From Hyphochytrium catenoides (taxonomy: Eukaryota > Sar > Hyphochytriomycetes > Hyphochytriales > Hyphochytriaceae): a DNA stretch of 64,000 bases. Where the stretch lies: contig FLMG01003335.1 of the NCBI GenBank assembly GCA_900088475.1, positions 23,153-87,152 of the forward strand, in the 5' to 3' direction. This document shows, piece after piece, positions 21,916 through 33,739 of the stretch. The stretch's first letter is position 1, and the number at the start of each line of letters is the position of its first letter. Under the pieces are notes generated by a model. That model had not been told where the DNA came from. It was given only the letters and a program-made list of their open reading frames with translations, and did not search any database. The position numbers were made by a program, and so were the translations under genes.

Positions 21916-24900
21916 CTACTTGGTTGGAGTTGGTTTTACACCGCCCGCCACCTTCGCACTTGGCGACGCTTTGCTGGCTGACGGTCCGACCTTGGCCTGG
22001 ACTTTTCTCTCTGGAGTCCGCTTGACCGCTCCTGAGGCTTTAGGTGAGACTTGTGCTGGCGCGGCCTCCTTAGCAACCTTCAGAGTGCGTGGCGAGGCTT
22101 TCGCTTTAGAGGGGTCCTGGACTGGTTTAGATGCACGAGTGGGTGAGATCACACCCCCAGATGCTCCAGCCTTGGCCACACGGGAAGGGGAAAGAGGAGT
22201 AGTGCCCGCCTTCACAGGGGTAGTGCCCGCCTTCACAGATGGTCGCCTGACGGTGTCCGCCGGTGCTTTGCTTCCAGGAAGTGCTTTGCTGGCAGCTGCA
22301 GCCTTACTCACCACGGCAGATTTTCTTGAGGGTGAAGGTGTTCTCTTACTCTCATTGTCACTCTTCCGAGCGCTTACCTTGGGAGAAGAGGATGGAACTG
22401 CGGCAACTTTTGCAGATGGCTTGGACTTTGACGGTGCCTTGGCAGCATTACCAGGAGCTTTCGCCTTACTCGCGTCAGCTTTAGGTGCGGGACTTGATGA
22501 CTTTGCTTGAGAGTCGACAATCTTAGCTCTGGAAGTAGATGAAGGGGAGAGAATCTTCTTTTTGTCCGCACTTGGGCTAGGAGACCCCTTCGTTATTCTT
22601 TTCGGAGAAAGAAGAGTAGACTTCTTTTCCTCTGCTGCGGCACCAGACGCCGCTGACCTAGCAGAAGAGAGCAGGGACTTCTTCTGCTCAACCGCAGATG
22701 ATGGAGGAGAAACATTTTCATCGGCGGCCGACGAGAGAGGGGCAGTGTTTTGTTCCCCCACAGACGGCACCTTTGCCGGTGAAGCAGGGGGCACCGTTTG
22801 CGTCCGCTCTACATCCTCTTCCTTGCGCGCTGGCTTAGGTTCAACTGGAGAGGCACCGCCAGTTGCACCGCCAGTTGAGGGTTCTGGTGCAGGAATCGAA
22901 GATGCGGATGATGGAGATATTGCTTTGCCCTTGAACTTTCCAGACTCTCCAGGTCCCTTTGGCCCTCCTCCAGCTTTCCTGGTCGCGGCTTTCTCCTCTG
23001 CAGCGCCTTCAACCTACCATCAGAAGAGATGTAAAGCGCTATGACTCAGTTCGCCCAATGGCCGGTCAAGAGCTGTATCTTATCTCCTATCCTCTTTGCA
23101 GGGTTACTCGTATAACTCGCCTCATACCTAAGCCTTACCTCAAGCTTCTTGAATAATATCTCGCCAATGCTCACGCTAGTGCCTGGAGTCAGATTCTGAA
23201 AGTTGGACTTCAAGTTGCTAATTCCTACAGCAGGCGTGTTCAACCTCTCGAAGATCTTTCCGCTGGCCTCAGGGAGGAAAGGTGAGAGAAAGTGCGCGAT
23301 GACGTAGATCGCTTCCAGCACGGAACGCACAATTTGCTGTTGCGCTTCGTTATCCGAGAGGTGCCACGGCTCTTTCTCTGTCAAGTACCTACGAGCGTCA
23401 CATGAATGAGAAAAAGTGTCGAGTGCTGTCTGAATGACTGTGATTTGCCCTCAAGATTGAGTTAGGAGCATGCGTAGGATATGCAGGCAGACATGACAAC
23501 CGCAATGATCAGTAAATTAATGTAAGTGCGGGCAAGAGTTAGCAACAAGTCAGGAAAGACTAAAAGACGAAGGGGGTTTAGGTCTCCTCCTTCGCTTTCA
23601 CGACCTACGCTTATAACCTTACTTATTCGTGTCCTTCGTGGCTTCGACTGCGAACTCCGCAGCCTCTTGCAGCTGGAAGTGAAAGATGGCTTTGTCCGTC
23701 TCGTACGCTAAGCGCTGCACATCGAAGATAGTATCCGGCCTATGGGGAGGGACACAACCTCCACAGTATTTCTTTGTAAGGTTAACCACTCGATGGACCA
23801 AGTTCCCTGGAGAATAGGGTAGGAAAGGAAGTGATCAAGTTAGCCAGCAGGAATATCACTATCCACATAGAGGAAGCGTGTACTGATAGTAGCCGAGGTA
23901 TGAAGCTCAGCAACCCCGATAACACCTCTTAAACGTGGTGCCCTCTAAAAAACATACCAAGAGTGTCCGCTAAGTCTGCATTATGCATCAAGATCAGGCC
24001 GGCCTCAGAGAAAGGCACATCCGCGCCGAAAGGTGATCCTCTCACGACATAGTACCGGATAGAGTCCGCTGCATATTTATTCTGCAGGGTAGCGTTACAG
24101 CGGCATAAGAAGAGGACGAATACGGAGGGGCTGACGAGAGGGGTGCTGAATTCGAAGCAATCGAAGCAACAAAGTGGACTTTAAGGGGCATAGAAATTAA
24201 GGCTCTAGCTAGCAGGCTGTCCCCATTAGGTTAGAGGATTGAAGGCATAAGCAAATGCGAACCTATAAGGCGTCCAAGGGAGAGAGAGTAAAATGTGCGC
24301 CAGGAAGCAAGAATTTCGTGCTTTCCTGGCGTGTCTCTTGAACAAAGAGAGGCCTCAGCCCTAAAAAATCTATGAGGGAGGCCTTACCAGTATTTCGTTA
24401 GGGTCCACAGTGTTACCCAGGCTCTTGCTCATCTTGCGCCCATCTGCTGCGTTGACAAAACCATGGGCGAAGACAGCACGAGGTAACGGGATTTCGGCTG
24501 AGAGAAGAATACAGGGCCAGATCACAGTGTGGAACCATATGATGTCCTTGCCTACGGGGAAAAAATACTGGGTCATACTCAACGATAAGCATGCTCGGGC
24601 TCCTTAACAGCCTGAAACCTCTTCCTCCTCTGAAGCATACCTTTGTAGGCTATCTCCCTTTCTCTAACTTTCCGACACTATTGACTGCCTCGTACTCCAA
24701 ATATTGTCCTTCAAAAACTCTCTCTTACCGATTATGTGCACGACGTTGTCCCACCACTTCTTGCCATCGTCACCGTCCCAGTAGTTGCAACCAGTGATGT
24801 AGTTTGTCAGAGCATCAAACCAGACGTACATGACATGCCTGAGGATAACAATATTAGGCTACCACGGAGAGCGAAAGCGTTATCTATAACCTTTTATCAG

Positions 24901-27405
24901 AACCGTGAGTGAAGTGTCTCAGGAGAGGACTGATAACTTACTTTGGATCATTCGGCACCGGCACTCCCCATGAGAAGGTCGTTCGCGACACCGAAAGATC
25001 AAGAAGAGGCTCCTCCAGCCTTTTCAAAATGAAGTCACGACGGTGCTCGGGCTGGATAAATTCTGGATTATCAAGGATATGTTGGCGCAGTTTGTCCTAT
25101 GGCATTCGCTGAAGTAAGCCCTCAGAGCCAACGTCCGAGGATACACCGAGATTTTTACCTGATACTTGGACATCCTGAAAAAGTAAGAGGCTTCTTCCAT
25201 TTTCTTCAATGGCTGACCATACTCATCCTTATAGTCATTTAGTTTCGCCTCACTCTCGGCCACAAACGCCTCCTCTCGGACATTATACCTAACATCGTGG
25301 TACAAAGAGGAGAGGGACATCAAAACGTAAGCATCCAACATCAAAACGTAAGCAATCCAACGTGGCGAGCTCTAAAACACGATAATAGGCCACTCTTACC
25401 ATCCTACGTATTTGTCAAGAAAGACATCGCCCTTCTCAAAGCATCTATTCCACATCTTGTGTACAGATGCGTAGTGCTCGGGCTGGGAGGTCCGGATGTA
25501 CCTTGAAGGAGGAGGGAAAAGGAACTCTGGTCATTCATGGCAGGACTTCAACGCTCATAACAGAGAGAGAGTCACAACCTCAAATATGTGTGCATCAGAA
25601 AACCTTTCCTTACCGGTCATTAGAAATCCAAAGTCTCGCGTTAAGCTCTTGGAATTTCCCAGCATAAAAATCGCAAAGCTCAATCGGCTTCTTTCCATCC
25701 TTCTCAGCTGTGGTTGCAATCTTCTGCCCGTGCTCATCGGTACCTTGAGAACGAACGCTTCGTTACATTTGAGGAGGATAGCGTAGCGCTACCTTTACCT
25801 CGTTTCCTCTTTGGTTACCGTCTTCGCTCTGAATAAACATCTAGTTTGCTAATCTAAGGTATCCCTCCCTTACTCATCTCCCCATTCGTTGAACGGCTGT
25901 CGTGGTACCTGTAAGGAAGAAGGTCTCTCTCCCGAAGGCACGATGGTACCGAGCGATAACATCTGTTGTTAACGCTTCATACGCGTGTCCAATGTGCGGA
26001 AGACCGTTCGTATAGTTGATCGCTGTGGTCACGTAGAAACGCTCTTGTTGCCTAGTAATGGCCACGCCAAAGGGCAAAATGCGAGAAGAAATGAACGGGG
26101 GTAAGTGGAGCACCGGTACGCCACACTCCCCGCCTTCCCTTTCCCTCTTTAAAGCCAGAGATGAATAGATACGTTAATTCGCCAGCAACCTACCGATAGG
26201 GCGTGACCTGGTAGATAGATTGTACGGTTTTGGGAATGGCAGTAGCAGCTCTGCTAAAGAAGCTTTGCGCACCAGCCACCTTATTACCAGCACTCGTCAG
26301 CGTGGTAATGTTCTGATAGAACGACACTATGCGGGGGAGGGCCGACAAAGATGGCTGGTCAATACTCTTTGTCGCCTACGTTTGAGGTGAAGGAGTTAGG
26401 TCACCTTAATGGGCGCGAGTTCTAAGGAGGAAAGCTGACTCACTGTTGGGGGAAGCACCATGAACAAGACTGCTGCAATTGCGATATCCGCGAGCGACAA
26501 AGCTCCCTAAGGATGACCATAGTGGAGAGAGAGTCAGGATGACACTACGCCAGGACAGGCTGTATAGGCCAGTAGATTAGAGGACAAATAACAGGGTAGG
26601 ATTTCCGACTTTGTAAAGCAAAAGGTTGGCACAAGCTTGAAGCAGCAGGGAAGAATAACAAGCCAATGCACGTCATGTCAAGTACAGCGGATGGACTAAA
26701 ATCTACAAGGGAAACGCACCCCAGCTAAGTGGCCATTGTCCTCTAGCGCTTCCTCTAGAACATGCAACAGTCTCTTGAGATCACCTTCGCCAGTCTGTCA
26801 TTCATGCCATTGTCAGTGTCAATACTCATGCTACTTCCGCCGGCTACTTACTGGCTTCCCCTCGAGGAAGGCATTCATGGCAGGAACCAGCCTGTTGGAC
26901 GCGAGACATGTCAACTCACTCTCCTTCCTGTCACCACCAAAGGGCAGAACGGACCTTTCTTCCTGCCATTGGAGCCAATGCTCCACCCCTAGGTCCCAGT
27001 GGATTGGGCTCTGCTCCAAGCTTGTGGACGCTACCTCTGCAATGTATCTACACACAGCATTGATGCCCCTGATGCTCGTCTTGCCATAGACTGGATCTGG
27101 GACACTAAGCCACGTTAACGATCCTAAGGGGTGCTCTGCATCTACATCTAAGGAGGACGTTAACATGGGCAAAGCAAGGTTTCTAACGGTGATAAACGTC
27201 CTTGCACTCACCCTTCGTCAGAATTACTGTGGGCTTGCCAAGAAGCTCTAGCGCCGCCAAGGTAGCTAAGCACTGCCGAAAGCGTTTGGGCGATGTGTCA
27301 GGATGGACGGTGCCGCCCATGCTGGTACCTACGGACTCGTACCTGTATGGCTGCATGAGGCTCCGCGTTCTCTTTGACAACGTATATCTTCAGTCCTTCC
27401 CACAT
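21916..27405 (-). CDS. Methionyl-tRNA synthetase, bacterial type, with GST-like N-terminal domain and Lys/Ser/Pro-rich tail
   Basis: The gene starts at ATG 27405. The first exons (27343-27405, 27212-27272, 26852-27147, 26720-26794, 26444-26506 and 26375 down to about 26194) encode a GST-like domain. It has [17 protein letters not shown], a [19 protein letters not shown] pocket-type segment, [10 protein letters not shown], and [13 protein letters not shown] near its end. The catalytic core follows with [18 protein letters not shown] (HIGH motif), [23 protein letters not shown] and [13 protein letters not shown] (KMSKS loop). The anticodon-binding helices come next (ending GEILFKKLE at 23139). 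The enzyme charges tRNA-Met. GTDEHGQ and no zinc knuckle after KYVG mark the bacterial/organellar class. The last exon (21916-23013) adds 365 residues of Lys/Ser/Pro/Ala-rich sequence. The junction near 26195/26043 is uncertain. Confidence 0.9.
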
Positions 27406-30018
27406 TGTCCTCTTCTCTTAACAATGTCTGAAGTCTGGGCAATCACTTTTTGTTTCTGCGTCCACTTCTTAAACTGTCTGCGTGCAGATGAACTCCTTCG
27501 GACGATGTCAAACGTACATTTCGCGAGGCTTTGAAGCTTGGTCAGCGACAATGATGACTGCTTGAGAGGGATGGAGCACGAGGAGGACTGATGGGGGAAA
27601 GGATAACTATCGAAAGGGGAGGAGACAGAGCAAGAGGCAGTGCGGCCAGATACAGAGAGAGATAGGTAGTCTAGAAGGGCTAAGCAATAAAGCGGTACAT
27701 AGTAGCGGCATTGTCGAGACAGATTGACGGGGGAGAGAGATAGAGCGTGAGAGAGATGGGACAAAGGAACGAGTGAGAGTGCAAATCTGGCCATAGATGC
27801 TGGATCCTCACCGTGGATATCTGGGTCTTTCGGGCGGGACCCAGTTTCTTTCCCACCACTATAAAAATCTCCTTGGGCGATGAATCTTTCTTTCATGAAG
27901 GAATCATTTGAAAAGTAAGAAGGAACCGTTGTTGAACGGTACAACATTATAGATGAAGGTTTCATTAGCTTCATTCGTGGGGGGAATCTTCGCCCGTTAT
28001 CGAGGTTGTGATGGACGGATCAGATGGAGATAGATCGTGGGAGGGAGGGAGAGAAAAGTGTTCGTGACAAGCACCTGCGCATGGCCGTCACTCTCAACCA
28101 GGAAGAAGAAGGTACAACCTGCTGCTAAGAAGAGTGAGCAGGACAACATTTTCCTTGGTGCGTTGGAGGAAGCAAGGATCCTCTAGGTCTATGTAACCCT
28201 TTACTAATGCTGCGCAAGCTTCATCATTCCTCTTCTCAATCATACACATAACATATATAAGAGGTTGTTTCAGCCTTACAGTCTTTTCATAGCATCGTGG
28301 CGAAGCGTAACAACACACCTTTTTCTAGTGGCTTATGTAGTCTATCTGAGAGGGAAAGAACGCATGATTGGGCCTCCTATTGATTTCATAGGCCTTGTTG
28401 TTGATTGTCAACATATTCCTGCATTGGCCCTGAGAAGTTATTTCCAAGGGCCTGTTTTTTTCTAAATAACAATCATTCACCCATCCAGACGACGGGTCGC
28501 TCACGAGAAAAGCTTAAACCGAACGAACAGTGGCGGTCCACCCTAGGTCTCATCCTGAGATTCTCCTGTGATCTACAGACCACTTGCCACGTTCAGAAGC
28601 TTCTCCTACTTCTATTGTTATATCTGGAAGAGGATATTAGTGTATTCGTTCCTTATCTCCCTTATTACGTCCAAGATCAGAAATTCTCCAGTGATGCGAT
28701 GACTGTCTTTTGCAGAGGTCAATTAGGGCGACTGGCATTAGGTCCCTCTTCTTACCCGTGACCTCATGTTGTCTTCAGAAGAGGAAGAATAATGGCCCAG
28801 AAGCGATTTAGCCCCGGTAATATAGACGGCAATGAAAAAGCATCGGGTCATGACGCAGTAGTAGTAGAACGGGAAGAATACTCTCTTTTCCTTCAGTTGT
28901 CTCCCGCTGCAGCAGTATAAGCTCAACTTAGTGGTTGCCCAAGGCCCCTAGGTCTTCCTGGCACCGAAGTCTGGTCCTTCGTCGGCTGCATCCTCCCTTG
29001 CTTTAGCGCTCTAGTCAGCGAAAAGCAATTAAGACTCCGTGTTGAGCAAGTTGCAGTGCAGCAGCACTTCCTACTATCTGGGCTGGTATTTCTCCTGAAA
29101 TGGATGGAATAGTCCCATTAGTGTCCGCTCAGCTCTACCTCGAAAGCTCCCTTCTACTCAAAAATGCTGCCCCGTGCGATACGCTCCATATATCCCAGGT
29201 AAAACTGCCGTGATTGGTGTTTGATAATAAGACAAGCGCTCCGCCTTTCAATTAGTCCTGGAAGAAGAGAATTCGTAACGATCGCCGCTCCTTCCTGGCT
29301 TCTAATAAGTTATAAACTCCCAGGCTCCTCCTCTATTCAACATGAGAAGCCAATCAAGGTACAGATCGTCATAAGAAAGGAGTCCACGGAGCAGCTGCAA
29401 ATGAGGTTTGGTTAGGCTGATTGGCCATCGCCTGTGGGTGAGAACTCAAAGAACGCCACCAAGACTAACATTATTCTTCTGATAGGAAACCTTAGCAACT
29501 CGCTTTCCTCGCCTCAAGGAGATCCTATTTATTTGTTTGTACAAGGCAAGCTCTTCATCACGAAGATAGCTATGGTCGCTAACGGCTAGGCGATGAACTT
29601 TGGAGTTGTAACCTATCGAAGTATGGGTTTACCTTGTCTCCACCATCAGCGTACTACTACAGCCAGTCAATTAGGTCTTTACTAGTGTTACAGATGATAG
29701 ACAATGCGTATTATTGCGTCCCCCAACCTCACGCCGCGATCCGGCATATAAGAGCAGAATCGGGAGTTCTGACTGTCTGGCTCCCTTCGTCTTGATGGAT
29801 CTCCTTCGTTGCCTGCAGCGTCGCAGAGGATTTGTCAGTACCTTGATGAGGACTGAGGACTGAGTGCTCTCCTTTGTAAGGCTCCAGTGTGGTCAGCTCT
29901 AACAGACACTTGGCAGTCTCTTCTAACAGAGTTCATTCTCTAGCCTCCGAGCACGTTGACCAGCGTCTATCTGTGGGTTCATTCCGCTCCCTAAGTGCCT
30001 AACTCTGAACCACCAGCC
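27406..30018. other. Gene-poor 2.6 kb region with isolated coding-like islands
   Basis: No complete gene can be built. Three minus-strand islands look more coding-like than the background. About 27835-27974 opens with an ATG, includes ERFIAQGDFYSGGKETG and ends at a GTGAGG donor. About 28094-28318 includes VKGYIDLEDPCFLQRT. About 28738-28926 is hydrophobic, with FPFYYYCVMTRCFFIAVY. Their phases do not connect convincingly. They may belong to one small membrane-protein gene, be a decayed gene, or be chance frames. The remainder, including 28930-30018, shows nothing recognisable. Confidence 0.35.
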
Positions 30019-31192
30019 ATGAACTCTGGAAAATTACTACTCTCACGATGTGGCACTGCCTTACAGCCGGTCTCAGCAGCTGTGAAACGCACTACCCGCA
30101 CTTCTGTCCTTCCTAGGCGGCTATCTACCTCCAAGGTAAATCAGGGCAAGCCGAGCTCCACCTTTAGGTAGGCAATAGTTACGCGTTGGGCATGGGGATA
30201 GCCTCTCACTAGGTTCCTGATAGTTCCAGAGCTCTCGGTGCTGTCGCTGTGCTGGGTTTAGGTGGAGGTCTGGTGGCTTATGCCGCAGAGGCTGACCCTC
30301 CACCACAGAAGCACATGGGAATGAGTGCGCTTGATATCCCTCTCGGTGACAAGTATCCCCATGTTATCCCGGTCGTGGTAGAATCTATGCAGGTTAGCCA
30401 GTCATTTTCATCTGTACATATCGTGTAGTCTCATCGGCGAGGGTTCACAGGGCTCAAGGGAGAAGTACGAGATGGATGGGGAGCTGCGAATGCTCAAGCA
30501 AAGGTAAGGAATCTGCTTTACACGTGTGACCGATTAATGTCTAACAACAAATCTTCAGGAGAGTGATCCGCTCTGCAGTATTCTTCCCGCACAACTACGG
30601 CTTTATCCCCCAGACAAAGGTATTCAAGAGCTGCTGCAGAATCCTTGAATCCTAAATCTTACGTCTGCCTTTTGCAACTCCAGCGACGACACGAGCAGGA
30701 GCCTTTGGACGTTATGATTATGGGTGGAGATCAGCTCATTCCTGGCTGTGTGGTAGATGTAAGGACGCAATCCAGATAAGGCCCACCTATACCGATGAAA
30801 TGTTCACAAGGCCCTTCGCAGGTTCGGCCACTCGGGTATATCATCATGGAGGATGAAGAGGGTATTGAAGAGAAGCTGCTAGCAGTTGTAGATTCAGATC
30901 CGCGTTACAAGAACGTGACGAAACTCCGCGATGTTCCAGAGCATCTATTAAGGGAGATCTCACACTTCTTTGAGACCTACCTTGCCCTTGAGAACAAGAA
31001 GTGGAGGAAAATTGGAGGCTGGAGAGGTAAGTGTAGAGCTTTGATGAGTCTTGACCTCTGTTAAGTGCTCTCTTTTCTGTAGGAACTGATGATGCCATTG
31101 AGCTCATTGAAGAAGCTCACCTCCGCTACGTCACCTACTCCCAGCAAGTTAACAGAAAGGATGAAGTACGTAGGTTTGCCACTCGGCGGTAG
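30019..31192 (+). CDS. Family I inorganic pyrophosphatase homologue, organelle-targeted, with altered active site
   Basis: Seven exons (30019-30135, 30213-30392, 30451-30503, 30559-30619, 30684-30758, 30822-31026, 31083-31192) join to 266 aa. The first exon is Arg/Ser-rich like a mitochondrial presequence. A hydrophobic stretch (ALGAVAVLGLGGGLVAYA) follows, suggesting a bipartite signal or membrane anchor. The fold is clear from GSREKYEMDGEL, FFPHNYGFIPQT, EPLDVMIMG, VVDVRPLGYI, LRDVPE, ISHFFETY and KWRKIGGW. Family I enzymes hydrolyse PPi to phosphate using Mg2+ held by conserved Asp residues. The D-x-D-P-x-D motif here reads E-Q-E-P-L-D, and the second Asp of the D-E-x(3)-D loop is Glu. The Lys that usually follows the Tyr of the H-Y-K segment is Leu. 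Activity is therefore uncertain. All introns are GT-AG. Confidence 0.85.
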
Positions 31193-31911
31193 ACAAAGAG
31201 TGAACGGTTAGGGAAGTAGATGGGCTTATTAGACGGAATCCTCAGTAGTTCTTATTTCGGGCTACACAGTAGTAAAATTTTTAAGCGTTGTAGCTACTCT
31301 CGACTTTCTCGCCCACACCGCCGCACAGTCAGTCATCATAGCGGGCTTCACCCTTCTTCTCTGCTAGTGCACTCGCTCATCTTTGCCCAAAACTCCCGTG
31401 ACTTAGACGCCACTCTAGCTCAAGACCTAGAGTAGACCTTTCAACCAGTCAACCTAAGATCTAAGCTTCTTCCTTATCCAATCTTCTTGCGGGGAGCCGC
31501 CGTCATGCTGCCCTCTCATTATTATTTGAACAGTCAGCACACAGCATGTTGATTGTCTTTCTTCATTATCTTGCTGGTAGGCCAGTGCCGTCAGCCCTCC
31601 CCCAGGTGTTGCGCAGAAATAGTTCGGTGATGAGTGTGGTTTGTTGCGGTCAGAAGAGGGCTGCAGATAAGCTGCGTGTGGTCTGCCTGCAGAGCTCAGC
31701 GTCATGGTCGCAAGAGTCAGAGGAGGACGGCGACTGACGGAGTATTTCCTTGCTCAGAACGCATGCGGCACGGCCACGGGAGTTGTGGACTCTACCACTA
31801 GGTTGGCTGTTTGAGGTGAAACGCGATCGGCGTACCCTCTACTTCACAGGATTTACCGGCATCTGCTGATCAGCAGCTTATAGGGAGGCAGGATCAACAA
31901 AATCTGCCAGG
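31193..31911. other. Intergenic region between pyrophosphatase and COX11 genes
   Basis: About 720 bp with short frames on both strands and no domain signature. It probably contains the pyrophosphatase 3' UTR and the COX11 promoter. Confidence 0.5.
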
Positions 31912-33405
31912 ATGAACACTGTGACTGCAATGCGTGCCCTGCAGAGCGCAGCGCGTAAGACAAGACCCTGCAGGAGTGACTTTGGGGTCCCAACTCTACT
32001 CAAAGCCACAAGGTTGGACTCCCCCTTTTACGTCTATCAAAGGGCAACCTTATACTCATCTCGGTGGCTTCAGAAAAAATAGGTTGCGCGAAAGAGAAAT
32101 GTGGACAATCCGGTCCTTTCAAAGAGAACTTTCTACTGGTCGCAAGGCACAGCTTGATGAGGAGATGAGCTATAAAAACAAGCGAGTTCTGATCTATGCA
32201 ATGTCCATCATTATCGGGACTATAGGAGTCACGTATGCATCTGTGCCGCTGTACAAGGTTAGCCTCCTCCTTTGGAAGAGACCACATAGCCCCAGCTGAC
32301 TCTGAAAGCAGGCGTTTTGTCAAGCAACAGGCTTCGGAGGGACTACCCAGGTTTGGTGGCTCTCTCTCTCGATATATTTGTACTTCCTTCTGCTCTCTCT
32401 CCTTTTGTCCTTCGTTCTCAACTACTCTCTCCCAACCAATCCTTGACATGTCCCTACGTGCCCTTTTTAGCCATCCGAGTGTTTGTCTTGGTTCTTATAG
32501 ATGGTTTGTACGGCTTGGAAGAGCCTCTCCTGCTCTATTGCTGCCTACCTGGCAGCCTTTCTGGTATTGACGCTGCTCGCCCTCAGGCATATAGGCTTGA
32601 AAGACCTCATGTATCATAGTAGCGGCGCCCTAAGTATGTTTTCCCCCAGGTAGCAGATAGTGAAAAGGCCAAGAAGATTCGCCCGGTAGCGGGATCCAGA
32701 ACGATCCGCGTCAGCTTCAACAGTGACGTTGCGGACACTTTACCCTGGCGGTTTAGGCCCCAACAGCGTGATGTCAAGGTCCGGCACCCAAAACACTTGA
32801 CCGCTGGTCTTTCTCCACCCCGTCACACCTTTATGACTCTTCTTGCTTATCACCCTAGGTAGTTCCTGGAGAGACAGCATTAGCGTTTTACACTGCAAGT
32901 AACCAGTCAAAAACCAACATTACGGGCGTGGCGACATACAATGTATTCCCAAGCAAAGCAGGGTACGTCTAAGGGCCGAGGAGAAAGGAGGATAAGCAGG
33001 TCTTAGACTTAAGAATGCTGTGGAAGGAAATTTTTAGGAAAGGGCAACATGCGTGGCTTTAGAGGGCTGTGCGGGTATGGACCGTTCGAGCGGGGATCCA
33101 GCGCAGGATAACTAGCAGGAGAAGCAGGAATCTCACAATGGCGACGGAAAGGCTAGCGAAGTGTTCTGACCTCCTCCTGGCTTTGCAGCTTATATTTCAA
33201 TAAGATCCAGTGCTTCTGCTTTGAACAGCAGCGCCTGCGGGCAGGCGAGGAGGTGGATATGCCTGTTTTCTTCTTTATAGACCCGGAGTTTCTCGAGGAT
33301 CCCGCCATGAATGGTGTGAACAACATCATGCTGTCTTATACTTTCTTCAAAACGGATGAGGACACAGAAGGGCTAGCTGAGGAGGAGGCGGAGAATGCAG
33401 CCTGA
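31912..33405 (+). CDS. COX11: COX11, cytochrome c oxidase copper-assembly factor
   Basis: Six exons (31912-31954, 32013-32257, 32312-32350, 32650-32778, 32859-32962, 33189-33405) close in frame to 258 aa. The start at 31912 gives a basic, Ala/Arg-rich presequence. A single TM helix (VLIYAMSIIIGTIGVTYASV) leads into the family signature PLYKAFCQATGFGGTTQ. The intermembrane-space domain has RTIRVSFNSDVADTLPW and VVPGETALAFYTASN. The copper-binding CFCFEQQRL follows, with both Cys present. COX11 delivers Cu(I) to the CuB site of cytochrome c oxidase subunit 1 at the mitochondrial inner membrane. The C-terminus ends in a Glu-rich tail. The first intron (58 bp) is the least certain part; a start at the downstream Met (32100) is an alternative. 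Confidence 0.93.
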
Positions 33406-33739
33406 AGATTGATCTCATTTGTAAACTTTGCGGGGTGCTACTATTTAGCTCTTAAATACAGGCAATGCCAGTTATTGATAGTGCAAGTTAGCCTGAATCA
33501 CCAGGCTTCTGCAAGTCCAATATCATTGCCCTTGTACCTATTTAGGAACCCTAGAACGGACGATATTGACGGTTGTGACAATCCGCTTTGACTTCTTCTT
33601 CATCCAGTGCTGCCGCTCCATGAATTTCCACCTATTTTACAGGGAAGCGTCAGCGCACGGCCGTCCGAGTCTATTTGTCTGTTTACCGACGTCAACCCTT
33701 CGCTACTGAAACTCTTTCGCCTATTAAATAGCACGTCAC
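33406..33739. other. Convergent 3' region between COX11 and the PPR gene
   Basis: About 330 bp separate the stop codons of COX11 (+) and the PPR gene (-). No gene is visible. It presumably holds overlapping or adjacent 3' UTRs. Confidence 0.55.

Noticed and set aside
21719-22510. 263-codon plus-strand frame across the MetRS C-terminal exon
   Set aside because: It is the antisense of the Lys/Ser/Pro-rich tail. Its Ala/Leu/Gly-rich translation is a by-product of that codon pattern.
28405-28761. 118-codon plus-strand frame in the gene-poor gap
   Set aside because: Unstructured composition and no splice context; the opposite strand has equally good islands.
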